From positions 3,036,983-3,100,982 of the forward strand of contig NC_051138.1 in assembly GCF_014839805.1 (NCBI RefSeq): DNA of 64,000 nucleotides. The letters are read 5' to 3'. This document shows positions 13,301 to 26,152 of the stretch, piece by piece; positions within the stretch are counted from its first letter, which is position 1, and every line of letters starts with the position of its first letter. This DNA is from Manduca sexta. Taxonomy: Eukaryota; Arthropoda; Insecta; Lepidoptera; Sphingidae. The position numbers and the translations under genes were made by a program. Under the pieces are notes generated by a model. That model saw only the letters and a program-made list of their open reading frames with translations. It ran no database searches and was not told the DNA's origin.

Positions 13301-16300
13301 GGATACCAGTGAAGACTGGAGACGAAGGGTTGGTTGGCCAGCTGGCTACGCAGCACCCCGCACAGCGACACCGACATAGGCTGCTCCACTATCACGAAGT
13401 AATTCTCCGTCACTCCTGCAACACAAAACCATAAAAATCAAATCAAAAGATAATTGCGTTTAACCTATCGGATATATCTGACCTAAGAAGTAACTAGGTA
13501 AAGAGGAGCCAAGTTAATCTCAGAATTCAGAAATAGAAACTACAATATACTAACTGAGTTACTCTACGATATGACGGGGACCGAAGTCAGGCCATATTAA
13601 ACTTTAAGCAAAAGACAAAAAGATTTCGAAAATATGTATCGAATCAGAAGTTATAGATTAATAAAGAAGAGTATAAGCAGAGAGAGCTAGTTAGCAATGA
13701 AGTTACATAGTTGACTCAATTTAATTAAGTTTACGTAATTAAAAATAAAATACGTAGATTGCGTACACAAAAAGGTTTTACAAAACGTTTTCAATAATCT
13801 GATCATATCTAAAGCGCAGTTGTTATGCTCACGCAGTAAGACTATAGAGCTCTGGTCCCATTTCAATGTTTCAAACTCGAATGGAATAAAAATAATACCA
13901 AAAGTGTGCATGTAGGCAGGATGGAGAGGCCAGCGCGGCTTCAGACTGGCGACGACGTGCGCTCGCTCGAACATGTCGCCTGCAACATAATAATAATTTG
14001 AACACACAGCTTGTTTCAAAAATAATAATACATTTTTGAACATACAGCAAATTCCAATGATAAAAATGTAAACACGAGTGTGAAATAACGAATAAATGTA
14101 CCTATTAATATGTTAAAGTAATAAAATAAATTCGTCGAAATACTTTTTTATTACCAATGATCAAACGTACGCAGTGATGGCAATTAAAAATAATATTTAG
14201 AAACTAAAATATGGGTTGCGTTGGTTCAAATGAAAAGAAGAGGCATATGTTGCGTTTATAAGGGAACGCCACAATAGAGTGGGTATTAAGTGCTGCCAAT
14301 GACGTTTTACTTTTTAAATGTTTTGTTAGCGATTCTGGCTGCCTAAAAGTCATTTATTAAATTAAAAGTGTTAGTATGCACTTTTCAAGATAAGAATTAT
14401 ACAAAAAGTTATTGATTTAGTTTGTCTGTGTGCCAAACAAGTTCCATACAAATCCGTTTCATCGAACGGTTTTTACATCACTTCAACATCCAAATATCTT
14501 CATCATTATTACGATGTTTCGTCTCTTTTAATTCTTGTCGACTGCTATAATAAAATATTTAATTCCGCAAAGATAAAAAATATTATTTACCCTTTTCCAT
14601 GTACGGGAACTTGACAACGACATGGCGCACCCTGCCCTTCACCACAGACATACCGACATTGTACACATCGCCTAGAAATAAGAAACATAATCTTTTTATC
14701 TGTTCAAAATTTGAACTAGAATTATAATAACAATTATCGAATGTAACTCGGCTATTCGTTTAATATTGAGTACAAAATATATTTAACATCCTTGATGAGT
14801 TGGGTAACATGGAAACATAGACAGCCTTAGGGGGAGACGAAGCGGGGAACCGCCCGTGACCTCGCCTTATTTTTTTGCTTTCGCTTGAGGCCGCGCGTGG
14901 TTTAATGCTTCCCAGCAAAGTTTTCGAAACGTCTTGAGAAAATTATTATATAAAAAAACCACGGTAAAATTCGAAAATTAATTACAAATTGTTAAATGAT
15001 CAATATAATTAAACTATTAATATTACATCACTCTTAGTAAAACTACAATGTTATTACCATTGGACATCACGTGCGGATGGGACGTGTGGTTAACCAAAGC
15101 CACGCAATTCGTAAGATTCTTCCGCTCCAAAGTGTCCAATGTGACTGGGTCTATTCTGAAACATTGATTTTTTTTTTTATACGAGCACGTTAAGATGACC
15201 CACTGCGCCTGTTGGGAGTGGGGTCCACTACAATGTCGACTGACGAGTGATGATTACACCTCGGCAGTAGACAGAATTATGCCGGCCTGTTGGAACCGGG
15301 TATACGCAGGCTGATCCCGGAATGCGACACACTTACGTGGACTATTGTGTACGGTGATTGTTTTCCAGTATAATATCTACCACCAGTAAAGATTGTTCAT
15401 TTTCGTATTAACTAATGCACAGAAGACTTTACAGGTTTGTGATGTTACTATATTTGTCAGTACTAATGAGCCTGAGACGGTTAGATATAAGGTAACGACT
15501 AAAAGTTCTAACGAGTCGTTTATAAGGAAATTAACTGTTAACATGATCTAATTAGTTAAGTTTAATCCTTAATGTTTATCTCTCGTATGGGCCTGTCTGT
15601 GTAAGTACAGACCTATCTATTTCTGACTAACCAACTTGTGAATCCACTGTTCTTTTTTCGGTTTGAAGGACATGGTAGCCAGGGTAATTATTGGACATTA
15701 TGAGACTTATCATCGTATGCCTTAAACTGACAAGCGCTGGAGTGCCATGCGGTGCTTTGTAATTCAAAGATTTGGATAGCGTTACTATTGGGTGGTCGTA
15801 TCAGGTTCCATCAGGCCAGCGGCATGTCTTGTAAAACTTTACGAGCATTAATTTTCATTAAGACTACCGTCTCTGAGTTAATAGCATTTTATATAGGTTT
15901 ACGTCAGCAGACTAAAGTTTAAGAAACATCGTCTTTGTTAATTTATTTTCCAACAGTCTTGTTACCTGTGAATAACAGGGCCCTCTGTGAAAGCGTATAT
16001 CTCATCTCCGAAGGGGTACAACGATATCATGGCATTATCCGATATGGATTCTCCTGGATTAAACAGAGCTGATACCCTGAAATCAAATTATAATCAATTA
16101 TACGAATAAGTGCGAAAAATAAGTGAATTAAATAAAATAAATATTCATAGCTTCGTGCCTTTCCCTTCTCAGGGTTAGACAGGGGTAAAACACATCCACA
16201 TTTAGACAGCAATACCATGTCTCATGTAATAGAGAGCTTTATATTTTCGTACATTTGAAAATGGGCGACAGAGCCCCAATAAAACACACCGCGCCATCTA

Positions 16301-19300
16301 TCAAACCGTGTAGAAACTACATTGTCGTTTCAGTAAGAAACGGTTTGTGCCGGATTATTTATAGCTAAAAGTTCCACGTCGTTTCCATTACTAGTCATGG
16401 TGACGCTCTGCCCCCTAAATTCTTATTTAATCAGCCGATCTAGAGCTAGTTATTTTTTTTTTTTAATTTAGTAGGTAGCTAATATCGGATAATACAGCAT
16501 CGACTATCTAAACATCGATTCATCGAACGATGAACCAAACGGCTAGGCTCGCTTCAAAAGACGAAAGCAAGGATTTATGCATGTTAAATATTTCAATCAA
16601 TTTGAACAACATGTTTTGTTCTTTAAGCTATACATACCACTCTAATTAACAAGATTCATATAATAATTGTGTGGTTTTATACGTATATACTTTAAATAGA
16701 CAGTTCTATTATCCGAATAAACCGGTTTTAGAAGATACATGTCATCGAATTAATTCAGATAATTGACGTTCTACTCTAACCTTGTAAGCTATTAATTGCC
16801 TGGCATAATTAAAACAATACTTAAATTATGAAAACGAGAAAGCCGGACTGCAATAACATGTAATTCGTTTCTATTCATATATTTTTATATAAACTTATAA
16901 CGCAGCTAATAGTATATAAGAGATTAAAACATAACATTTTAATAGATATTATATTGATTCCGACTAATTATAATTTTTCATTACATATTTCATAATCACT
17001 ATTTGTAAAATATTTGAATATATGTAATTTAACTTATGATTGAATTGATATACTTGACAGATACACATAAAATAATAAAAGAAAAACACCTAATCACTTT
17101 ATTAAACACAAACAATAAAAACCCTTAAACGCTTTATAATTATATGCGTATCAAGTTGGAAGATGCTTATTTTATGATCAACATTTAAATTGAAACTGTT
17201 TAGTCTCACGCAAATATTGTCATTAATTATAATCAGCATCGAAAACTGCGTATCACTAACGAGCTTTTGCACGCGGTTTCGCCTGCGCGATAAAGTTTTC
17301 CAGGATAAAAGTTCAACTATGCATTTTCCGAAATAGAAAGTACTCTATGTCCTTCCCAGCATCTCAAGCTATCTCCATACTAAATTTAATAGTGTGATGT
17401 TATATAGCCAATTACTAAAAAAGATTTTTCAATTCGATCCAGTAGTTCCTGAGATTAGAGGGTTCAAACAAATAAGCAAACTCTTCAGCTTTATATAATA
17501 GTATAAATAGATACGAGAGTTCTTAAAGTCCATAATTATAAATCTAAGACTATGTCAAACCTCCTTACCAACATATTAGCATATTAGTTTATATTGGTAG
17601 GCGAAAATTCGTTGAGGAGATCCAAGTGAAGAATAATTTAATAAAGTCTAGTATTGATTTACAAATTTTACCGAACCAAATATTTTATCATAAAAAAACT
17701 TGATTAATAACACGGATGCGTTAGAAGTTTGTTTAACTCTGGTAAAACTAATCAATGTGAAGTGATAGTTTGCTTTTGCGTTTTCTAAACATCGCTCTAT
17801 TTTCTAAATCCCTTCTCATTTTCTGCGTATTCAAGACTTCCAGTTTTAGAGGTATTTATTGAGAGGTTTTTTATATATTTATCAAACACTACCTGTCAAA
17901 TATGGTGTGGCAGGGATCCGGCACAGCTTTGGTCCCAAACTCGGTGACCACGATGCGGTTAGCAGCACGATTCTTCTTAAACGTGTTGGACTGCAGGAAC
18001 CGGCACTGGTACGTCACGCTGCCGTCATGGATCGCGAACCTGGAAATCATCAAGTTTTACATTGATAAATCAACTAGAATCGTAAATACTTTTGTTCCAA
18101 ACAAAATTATAATAGCTTTTGGTTTTAATGCGGTGTGGTTCATAACTTTGTAAACCGTCGTAAGTTATTATTGTAGATTGTTTTGTGTTGAAGACTAACC
18201 CCCTTATTCATAGACGTTTTTTATCTAAGGACGGAGAAAAGCTGTATAACAAGTCTGTTTCTCAGTGCTGGTGGCATGCCAGCCTTCGCAGTGAGTAGAC
18301 ATACGGCCGCTGAGATTGCCTAAAATTGAAATATAACTTTTGGCTATCAGATAAACAAAGCTTAACAAACAGCAAGCTGTAAAATAAACAAAGCTGAGAA
18401 ACAGACTTATTATCACAGCAATGCTCCGTCCTTAGATAAATAACGTCTATGAATAAGGGGGTAAGAATGCAGAAGGAATAGAAGATGGTTTACGTAACTA
18501 ACTTCATGCCGATAAGGTTGAATGAAGTGGCTCAAAGCTGGCAATATTCACCGGCCCGTTGGTAATCAATGACAACAATTAACCAGATTAACTATTGGTA
18601 TCTTTGCTTAATTTTTGTTACAGAGAGGAGAATGTAATAATGAATTTGTCCCACATTAGAATAATATAAGTTTATAAAAAATGTTTATCGCATATATAAA
18701 GCATCTCGTTTCCATATCTATTGAACTATTAACGAACGAATATTAGGTAGAACATATTTTTTGAAAGAACATAATTTTTTGTATTAATGCAGGTTCCATT
18801 TTAGATAAAAAAATATTCTATTATTATTTTGAATGACGAGACCAGCTTGCTATTCGTCTAATGATAAACTTTATGACCGCCTACAAACAGCAGAAACACC
18901 ATCCAACACCTTAAATTACGAAATATTGTTTGGTATTTCACTGTGCTCGTCATCCTGAGACATGAGATGTTAAATCTCATTATATCCAGCAGTAACACTG
19001 GGTACAATGACCTTCAAACCGGAACACAACACTGAGTACACACTGCTGCTTAGCAGCTGAAATAGACATTGCGGTGGCACCTACCAGTAGGTAATAGTAA
19101 TTATAATATAATTTAAAAATATTTATGAATAAATGTACCAAATGATTTCTTATGTTTACGCGAATGTTAGACATTGAAATAAAACAATTTTTCGGATGTT
19201 ATCGCGGTTTTCCCCGCGACCATGGAGGCTGTAAAGTCTTGCAAACGTCGGAAGAGAATTATTATATAAAAAAAAGCGAGTAGCACCCTCGACGAACTGG

Positions 19301-22300
19301 CCTTTCCATGCTCCAAGCAGGTAGCTCGACAGCGTGAATGGGCATACATTATGATTCTATGACTTTAAACAAATAATAACGTTATAACAAATTCACTGTT
19401 AATAAGACCTGACCTTTATTAACTTCTGAGTAATAAAAGTAGTTTATCTTAATGTTAACATTATTGTTTTTTTGGTTATCACTTATCATCCATTCAGACC
19501 GCCAGACATGCAAATGTTTTAAACTCGTTCGTTGGATAAATTTCAAATTATTGACATTTTATCAATACTGTAATAGGCGACGATGCAAACCTAAACCTAC
19601 TGGCAGAATTGTCAAATCCGCGCACCGTAGTGTGTATAACTTAAAGAGTCCTGAATGCGCCTACATTCTATATTAATGCATTAACAATTATTCATTTTGT
19701 TGGTGGTATATTTATATCCGCCCGGAACGACCAATGTACACAAGATGTAAAACCCGGCAGAGTAACCCACGTAAGTGTGACGCGTTCCGAGACCATCTGA
19801 TCTGACAGGCTGATCATCCTGTGTATATATCTTTTATTTATATATTTGGGAAACATACAATATATTAACTCTTATAGACTAGTTAAGGTAATTAAAAATA
19901 TATAAATCAATAAAGTTTCCACTTCTGGAGCCTTATTCTCTATCCCGCACGTTATTTTGACAGTGCGTAACAAGCACGTAACACAACGCATCATGTTTAG
20001 GACTATAGAAATTTGGCTTACGGAATACCATTCCACGCACATTTCTCGAAGATAACATGACACGGCCGCGTTACGCGTTTACACTATCATACAGAATAAG
20101 GGCCCTGGATCTGGATATACACAGGCTGATCAGCCGGCCTGTTTCTAAAATGCCGGCCAGTGGGAACCTGTTCCAACTGGCCGGCATTATTGTGTTGACT
20201 AGAGAGGGGTAATCATCTCTCGTCAGTCGTTATTCTATTGGACTTCACTTACCATCAGGTGCAGTGGAGTTAGCCGTACACGTGTAAAAAAACTATTATT
20301 ACAAGAGGTTTGTTGTTGTCGACGAATTTTTATAATAATATTTATATAATGAATGTGGACATAAAACTGTTTCTATTTTTAAATAAAACTTCATCAAATA
20401 TCTCCAAGTGACAGATCAGTTTATTTCAAGATTTATAAGGAAACGGTATCAAGAATTAATTTATTATGCACGTGTTTAGAGATATCAATACTTGGTAAGT
20501 AATAACAATTTAATACTTAAATAGCACCAAAGACAAATGTCCGAACATAATTTATTTGTACGAGTTTTTTGTTTAAATACATTTTTACTAGAACATGAAT
20601 TTAAATTAGTGAGGTAACGTTACATGTAAACCAGCTTTAGATCTGGACACGGCAGTAGTCTCGGTTCCAAACGTGTGAACTTAATCTATGTAGTTTAAAA
20701 GATAAAAGTAGAAGAAACATTCCACTTACAAACTGGTCCCCATCAAAGTTATGATCATTGTTTACAAAAAGAAATGTACTCTAAGTAACGTTTTTAAGTC
20801 TGTAAAAAACACAAAAAAATCATTCAACCGTTAAAGAGTAATCTGAAATTATCAGTTTGGAATTCATGGGTAGGGTCCAATTACGAGAAATATCTCATAT
20901 TAAGCAATCTCTGACTCCCTAAACACTCAGAATATCAGAATCATGGTTAACGAAAAAGATAAAGGTTTAAAAACGGAGGCCAATTTTAACTGCCTCGGTG
21001 ACGTAGTTGAATTGCGTACGCGGTAATATCGCTCTATCCCAGGTTCAAATCCCGGGTCGGACAAAGTGATTGGGTTTTTCGCCTCAATATCAGCCCGGAA
21101 TCTTGAATTTATACCCGGTATGGCATTAGGATGGCCACCTATCATATCTTGGTACGGAACACATTTGTGAAAAGTGGGTTGTCTTGTTCCACCTCTGCCT
21201 ACCCCTTCGGGTATAAAAACGTGATTTGAGTGCGTATATGCCAATTTTAATTGATCAACAAACGGTGTGGCCCAGACTGTGTAGAATCTCGAAGGATGGC
21301 CACCCACGATCGGTATTGCCATAAGGTGACGCGGTTCAACGCCATGTAAAATCATACCATATTACTCATAAGTCAAGAACCGATATAACTATGAAATTAT
21401 TCAAATGTAAACAAAAATATTCGAAACACGTTTTAAACTTGTTTCATTTGGAGTAAACAATGAAGGTAGACCCATAAAATTTAATACAATATTTTTAAAT
21501 AAACATCAATTCAAATAATGTAAACACATTACTAAAACAAATAAACAAAAAACTACGAGTTTAGTCAGCTGACGATACGATCTTGCTGTACCTGCGCGTG
21601 TGCATAAAGCCTGTATCAAAGGGGCTAAAAAGGTAATATAATAATTTATAATAATATGAGCCCTGTATTATTTCACACACCCTCGAAAATTCCTAATAGA
21701 GAATTTTCTCAGGTATGCAGGTTTCCTCACGATGTTTTCCTTCACCGTTAAAGCAAGCGATAATTCACAAAGAATACACACATAATTTTTTAAAAAAGTC
21801 TGAGGTGTGTGCCCTTGGGATTTGAACCTGCGGACATTCGTCTCGGCAGTCCGTTCCACAACCAACTAGGCTATCACCGCTTTTAAAAAGGTAATTATAC
21901 ATCCATTATCTAAAGCCATAGTGTACAAGACATTCAAATATGGCGTGTAGTGTCATCATAGATAAAAGATAATAATTCGTGACTAGTTTGCAACGCAGTG
22001 CACACGCATAAACAGTTCATAAAATATACTCTGATGTTTTGTCTGGGTTTATGTATCTGTCCTTTCAATTATAATAATGTAAAACATTTTATAACATAGA
22101 TGATGTGCAAAATTATGTTGATGTGAGTGCTGTTAACTTTCTAGAGTTATTTTAACAATTTGTAACTTTTGGATGTCAGTTTTACATTGTATACAGTCTT
22201 GGCTGACCGTAGATTTTATGCATTCTAAAGTCGAAATAATAATAATATTGTCCACTGGTTAATTATAATTAGTATTTATACCATACATATAAATGAGTTA

Positions 22301-24599
22301 TAAATTTTCACTTTATTTAGTATAGACTATTTTCGAATTAAACTTTCTTGCCCTAAATCTCGATCGGATATATTCGCTAATGTAGCTCCGCAATTGAAAA
22401 CACAATATTTTTACTCACTTTCACGAAGAATGGATATGTAAGTTTGTATTCAATGTAAATTCAGTTTATGCCAGGAGAGTAGATAATCCTTATTAATATA
22501 ACTTACCTATGTAGAAGAGCTGAGCTGTCGAAAAGATGTTTGAACCGCATAGAGCCGACGTTCAAGGACCCTGGCCCGTTGCGAAGTAACGTTCCTTGAA
22601 GCCATGACGGAATTTCACCTGTGTAAAGAGCTCTATTTAATATTTGCCAGTCAAACAACTTCATTTTGTTTCGGATCTACGCATGCATACGAAAACAGCA
22701 CCTAGATAGTGATACAGGCTGATTTTTCTCCGCAAGAATGGCGTTTCAAAGACTTGTAGGCATCAAGAAGGCTACTTCATCGTGTTGCTGAGAAACACTA
22801 TGATTCTTCAACAACTTCAGTGACTGTCCATTTTAATGTAGTGTATCTTAGCCAAAGTTGAATTTTAATTGACTTGACACGAATTTGTTCTATTGTAAGT
22901 GAGGAAGTAATATTTGGGTTTTTCTGCCCAGTATCAACTATCAGCCCGGAGTCTGGAATTTGTGCCTGATGGGCTCGACCCCTATCACATCATGGGACGG
23001 AACACACTTGGCGAAAAGTGGATGCCCTGGTTACGCCTCTGCATACCCCTACGGGGATAAATGCGTGGTGTGTGTGTGTGTGTGTAAGTGAGGAAAAACA
23101 GGACGTAGAAGGAACAATGTGTGAAACTATTGTGGCAATGCCCGTTGGGTAATTAAATAATGCTCACGCATTTCTATCTCCCTGGAGATACGATTGTTAA
23201 CTTAAATGACGACAGAATTAAAATAAACTCAGCACCAAGAGAAAAAAGAGCTGGCAGTTATGAATTATTGTTAAAGATACACCAATTTAAAGAATATGTA
23301 GTTATTTTGACTGAATTTATGCCTCTCTAGTCCACAGTTTTCATGTATCGCCGAAAATATACTTCTTTTTTAGAAATTTGCAAATCGTATTGACAAATTT
23401 AGAATCATTTTTATCGGCCTGAAACATTGGATAGTCAATCTAAACTATGACTTTATGGATCAAGGCAAGAAAAACATGTGCAATAACTGTACACAGATGC
23501 ATAATAAATAAACATTACGCGCGGTGGAGATAACTTTCCTTTATAAAATAAATACGTATTAACGGTTAAATAATTTATAAAAACATATCTGTAGTTTCGA
23601 TAAAGAGTTCGACAGTTAAATAAAGTGACATTTGTGGAAACAACAATGTCACTTTTAAAGATCCATGTAAGCTATAAAGAGAATTGAGGAAGGATTTGGA
23701 TACTAAGTAAATTTTATATGGTTTTTCCATAACCAGATTTTGGGACTATGATATCACTTCTTGACTCACAATTCCAACAATGCTTAATAGTTCATAATTT
23801 AGTCATCAAATTGATTCATGCTGGAAGGAAGTTGTTTTTCGAATAACCTATGCCGAATGCTAGTTACAAGGGACCCTATGATGTGCTGTACTCATCACAA
23901 TGGTACATTAAATGTAGAGTTTAACGGCTACTAATTATATTTTACACTGTCTTAAATATAACTGTGTTTGTGAAGCTGATAATTTTACCAGTTAGTATAG
24001 TAAGCCTGTATTGTCAACTACTAAAAAAGTTAAAACTATTACTTCCTAGACAATCATGTTGTATATTATTACTTTTTATTTTAAAATTTAAATGTCGCTA
24101 CGAATATTGATAGGTAAATTATTATCGATCTGAATTCTGATAAATGTAGAGTTGTTTGTATTGTAAACCTTGTGACGTTGGCATAGGGCGTATTTTAAAC
24201 GCACGCTCTCTACGTGTTTTCAGAGCGCGCATTTGTATGTATACAATTTTCCACTAACAGCCGTTCTCAATGAACGATCCCAATCTTTATCATTGATCGG
24301 CTCCCAAGAATTTATCAATCAATGTACATAATTTGTAAAACAATCTTCGTCCTGATTGGTCCCTTTTCACGAGGGATAGAAAAAAGCGATTGAGATGGGT
24401 TATTGATATCGGCGGAAAATTTTGTTTTCTGCGCGTTTTCGCTGCGTTCGCAACGCCTCAGCGCGTCCAAAGTATGCCGCCTGCGAATACTCTTACCTGA
24501 AACTCGTCCCTCTTGCGGCTGCACGATCTCCTCTTCACAAGACCTCAGCCACACCGTCGAGTCGCAGTTGGGGTACAGCTTTACTTCGCTATCACCCAT
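10306..24599 (-). CDS. ninaB: Carotenoid oxygenase (beta-carotene cleavage, NinaB/BCO/RPE65 family)
   Basis: Thirteen exons join without a frame break: 24497-24599, 22507-22618, 17893-18039, 15966-16076, 15058-15155, 14591-14671, 13899-13979, 13291-13415, 12297-12473, 11391-11547, 11185-11246, 10714-10812 and 10306-10491. They encode 512 residues, the full length of the family. The N-terminus has [16 protein letters not shown] and GTLLRNGPG. The four Fe(II)-binding histidines are present: His184 (SHPHV), His242 (HPAYMHTFG), His312 ([10 protein letters not shown]) and His501 (CLHGWF). PDPCHTIFD (residues 112-120) and YPSEPIFVP (438-446) are further family signatures. Family members cleave carotenoids with O2; insect NinaB both cleaves and isomerises, giving 11-cis and all-trans retinal for visual pigment. 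Which products this paralogue makes cannot be read from sequence. Introns are long and full of transposons. Confidence 0.95.
10950..11055 (+). mobile_element. 3' end of a non-LTR retrotransposon (5'-truncated)
   Basis: A plus-strand frame reads [19 protein letters not shown] and then stops. It resembles the C-terminus of a non-LTR retrotransposon ORF2. The stop is followed by a simple GATGA tail, as expected for a 5'-truncated insertion. It lies in an intron of the carotenoid oxygenase gene, antisense to it. Confidence 0.65.
11805..12170. mobile_element. Fold-back element with long inverted arms and TTAA ends
   Basis: Arms 11809-11977 and 11999-12166 are near-perfect reverse complements with only a few mismatches or indels, separated by about 21 bp. 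Both ends are TTAA: TTAAGGCGATACCTCAAGG on the left, and its complement ending CGCCTTAA on the right. TTAA target sites suggest a piggyBac-like non-autonomous element, though no transposase is present. It lies in the intron between oxygenase exons 9 and 10, so the pre-mRNA would contain a hairpin of about 168 bp. Confidence 0.85.
15176..15370 (+). mobile_element. Interspersed repeat family C copy
   Basis: It begins in a T-run and shares CACGTTAAGATG, GCCGGCCTGTTGGAACC and TGCGACACACTTACGTGG with the copies at 19712, 20100, 29090 and 37545. It contains no open frame. It looks like a short non-autonomous element, but I cannot place it in a named family. Confidence 0.6.
17260..17512 (-). mobile_element. 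Degenerate Helitron-like element
   Basis: The left end, GAGCTTTTGCACGCGGTTTCGCC, is a mutated form of the family's 3' hairpin. The right end, CTCTTCAGCTTTATATAATAG, matches the 5' end of the intact copies. The middle holds CAGTAGTTCCTGAGATTAGAGG. It has a single internal unit and lies in the large oxygenase intron between exons 3 and 4. Confidence 0.75.
18199..18461. mobile_element. PIF/Harbinger-like MITE with TAA target site
   Basis: The 263-bp element has inverted ends of about 38 bp that begin CCCCCTTATTCATAGACG and carry CTAAGGACGGAG, mirrored on the right. It is flanked by TAA on both sides (18196-18198 and 18462-18464), which fits the three-base duplication of Harbinger-type transposons. 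Internal segments near both ends also pair. It has no coding capacity and is inserted in the oxygenase intron between exons 2 and 3. Confidence 0.8.
18862..19090 (+). mobile_element. Interspersed repeat family D copy
   Basis: It shares GACCGCCTACAAACAGCAGAA-type sequence, the block ATGACCTTCAAACCGGAA and ACACTGCTGCTTAGC with the copy at 35505-35790. No coding frame is seen. It is probably a short retroposed element common in Lepidoptera. Confidence 0.55.
19712..19830 (+). mobile_element. Interspersed repeat family C, partial copy
   Basis: It contains CGACCAATGTACACAAGATG, ACCCACGTAAGTGTGACGCG and CAGGCTGATCATCC, which match the left two thirds of the copy at 29090-29312. Confidence 0.6.
20100..20280 (+). 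mobile_element. Interspersed repeat family C, with an internal GC palindrome
   Basis: It carries GGGTAATCATCTCTCGTCAG and the family ending TTACCATCAGGTGCAGTGG. An internal inverted repeat pairs AATGCCGGCCAGTGGGAAC with GTTCCAACTGGCCGGCATT, around 20151-20187. Confidence 0.65.
20990..21239 (+). mobile_element. tRNA-derived SINE with 11-bp target-site duplication
   Basis: It is a full-length plus-strand copy: tRNA-like head with GACGTAGTTG and GGTTCAAATCC, then the GTCGGACAAAGTGATTGGG junction and the body. Flanking direct repeats GCCAATTTTAA lie at 20979-20989 and 21240-21250 without mismatch. It sits in an oxygenase intron, antisense to the gene. Confidence 0.9.
21665..21885 (-). mobile_element. 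tRNA-derived SINE, second family
   Basis: On the minus strand it begins GTGATAGCCTAGTTGGTTG (box A) and GGTTCAAATCCCAAGGGC (box B), followed by CACACACCTCAGAC and a body with ACGGTGAAGGAAAACATCG. The body recurs at 44785-44985. It is a second SINE family, unlike the one at 1248 or 20990. Confidence 0.85.
22907..23083 (+). mobile_element. 5'-truncated tRNA-derived SINE with TG-rich tail
   Basis: The tRNA-like head is missing. The body starts at AATATTTGGG and runs to GGGGATAAATGCGTGG followed by a TG dinucleotide run. Perfect 12-bp flanks GTAAGTGAGGAA lie at 22895-22906 and 23084-23095, so the truncation happened at insertion. Confidence 0.88.
24254..24416. mobile_element. TA-flanked MITE (family A), degenerate copy
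   Basis: The left end, TAACAGCCGTTCTCAATGAA followed by CGATCCCAATC, and a decayed right end, GATTGAGATGGG, are the inverted ends of a MITE family. It is also present at 42413, 55143 and 57897. TA at the borders fits a Tc1/mariner-like origin. It lies in oxygenase intron 1, 81 bp downstream of the first coding exon in transcript order. Confidence 0.65.
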
Positions 24600-26081
24600 A
24601 CTTGCTAAAAGATTACTAAATGTTTCAATATCTAAACTGACGCGCCTGCGTAAATTCCTTACCGAAAAAAAAGTGGTAGAGTTATATTTAATTCAAAATA
24701 GTTCATCGGTTCAGGGGCGTGTTTATATTAATTCAATTCCTGAGTTTGATAAATATGTGTAGGAAAATAAAAATTAAATAAACAAAAATATGTGTAGGAG
24801 TTTTTTTAAGCATCAGATTATTTAATTGCAGTTGTTGTCGTTTAGAGTCGGGTAATTAAATGTTTACATGTAACGCTCACAGCGCGTTGCAAAATGCAAA
24901 CAACGATTAACCCTGCTTTTAATTATGGCATTAAATGTACTGCCGTGTTTATTACCTCAATTTAATATCAATACATAATCCACAACTCCATTTAAACCGA
25001 TTTCAAAAAATCTGGAGACTAGGTATTTCACTTAAATTTACTTCCATAGAGTTATGTTTCCGAAACATATCTTACTAATAGGAAAGTATATTATACCTGT
25101 AACGATGTTGAATAATATTTTATACCCGGGAAAGCACATTTACGTATGCATTATATAATAATATTACATACTGTAATTATTATGTTTCACTAACCTGAGT
25201 TATCAAATGAAGGTTGTATAATCCTTTTAATCTTCCTTAGCGACGCTCTTAACAACAATCTTAAAAAAGATAAGCATTTTACAAATAATGCTAAGTTTAT
25301 TTTCCAAATTAAAGCGTACATAGTGATTTTATTTTATCAGTTGTGTTTTAAAAAAAGGTAAACTAAGACAGTCAAATATTTTTCTGAATTAGATTACTCT
25401 CAAATTAAATTAAGTACTAAAACAATAATGCACTTGAACAATATACACTGCAAAGAAAACTTCAGTGTATCGTTTGATACATAAGAACACAATTTAATAT
25501 TATTTATATTCATTCAGTTTTAACAACTTTAACATAATATGCACTGATATAGCGAGCATGCACTTTAAACTTTCGATGTCGAATGTCGCTCCATGTAATA
25601 CAATTTTTGCCTTTGTCAAGATTAGTATTTGAAGGAATCTGCATCGACTGATTACAGTCTAAATTACATTACACTTTAGACTGGTTCTATCTGGATTTTT
25701 CGTGATATGCTATCTTTTTAGTCTTTTGTCAAAAAGTGCCAGTGAACCCAGATTAATCTAATGTCGCGTCGCGCCGCTTTATATTATCGACGTAGATACA
25801 AAGAGCATTGAAAGGCGTATCGGTTTTACACAAGATTAGTTTTTGCTAACGTGTGATAAGCGCTCATAAAAAATACGATTTTCCAGAAACTGTAATTAAT
25901 AAGCAGAATAAGAAAATTAATTAAAAATACACAAGCTAAATCCGCTCAAACATACCTCTATTTTAATAAATCAAAAATGATAATTACCGGAACACCGGAC
26001 GATCCCCTTATAAGACACTTATAATCACCATTTCATATTTCATTAATAAATCATCAAAAGAACGCACTTTCCCTCACTTAC

Positions 26082-26152
26082 CTGTATAAACTGTACAAAA
26101 AACTATCCACATAAACTAAAGCGACAAGGCTTAATTTGTTCACTTTATACCA
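26082..26152 (-). promoter_or_regulatory. Possible promoter and non-coding first exon of the carotenoid oxygenase
   Basis: On the minus strand a TATA-like GGTATAAAGTG (26141-26151) is followed after about 60 bp by a strong splice donor, TATACAG|GTAAGTGAG, with the exon ending at 26082. A matching acceptor, CTTTTAG, lies four bases before the five that precede the oxygenase start codon (exon from 24604). The region upstream is GC- and CpG-rich. Another possibility is transcription from an initiator-like TCAGT at 24636-24640, giving an unspliced leader. Confidence 0.4.
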
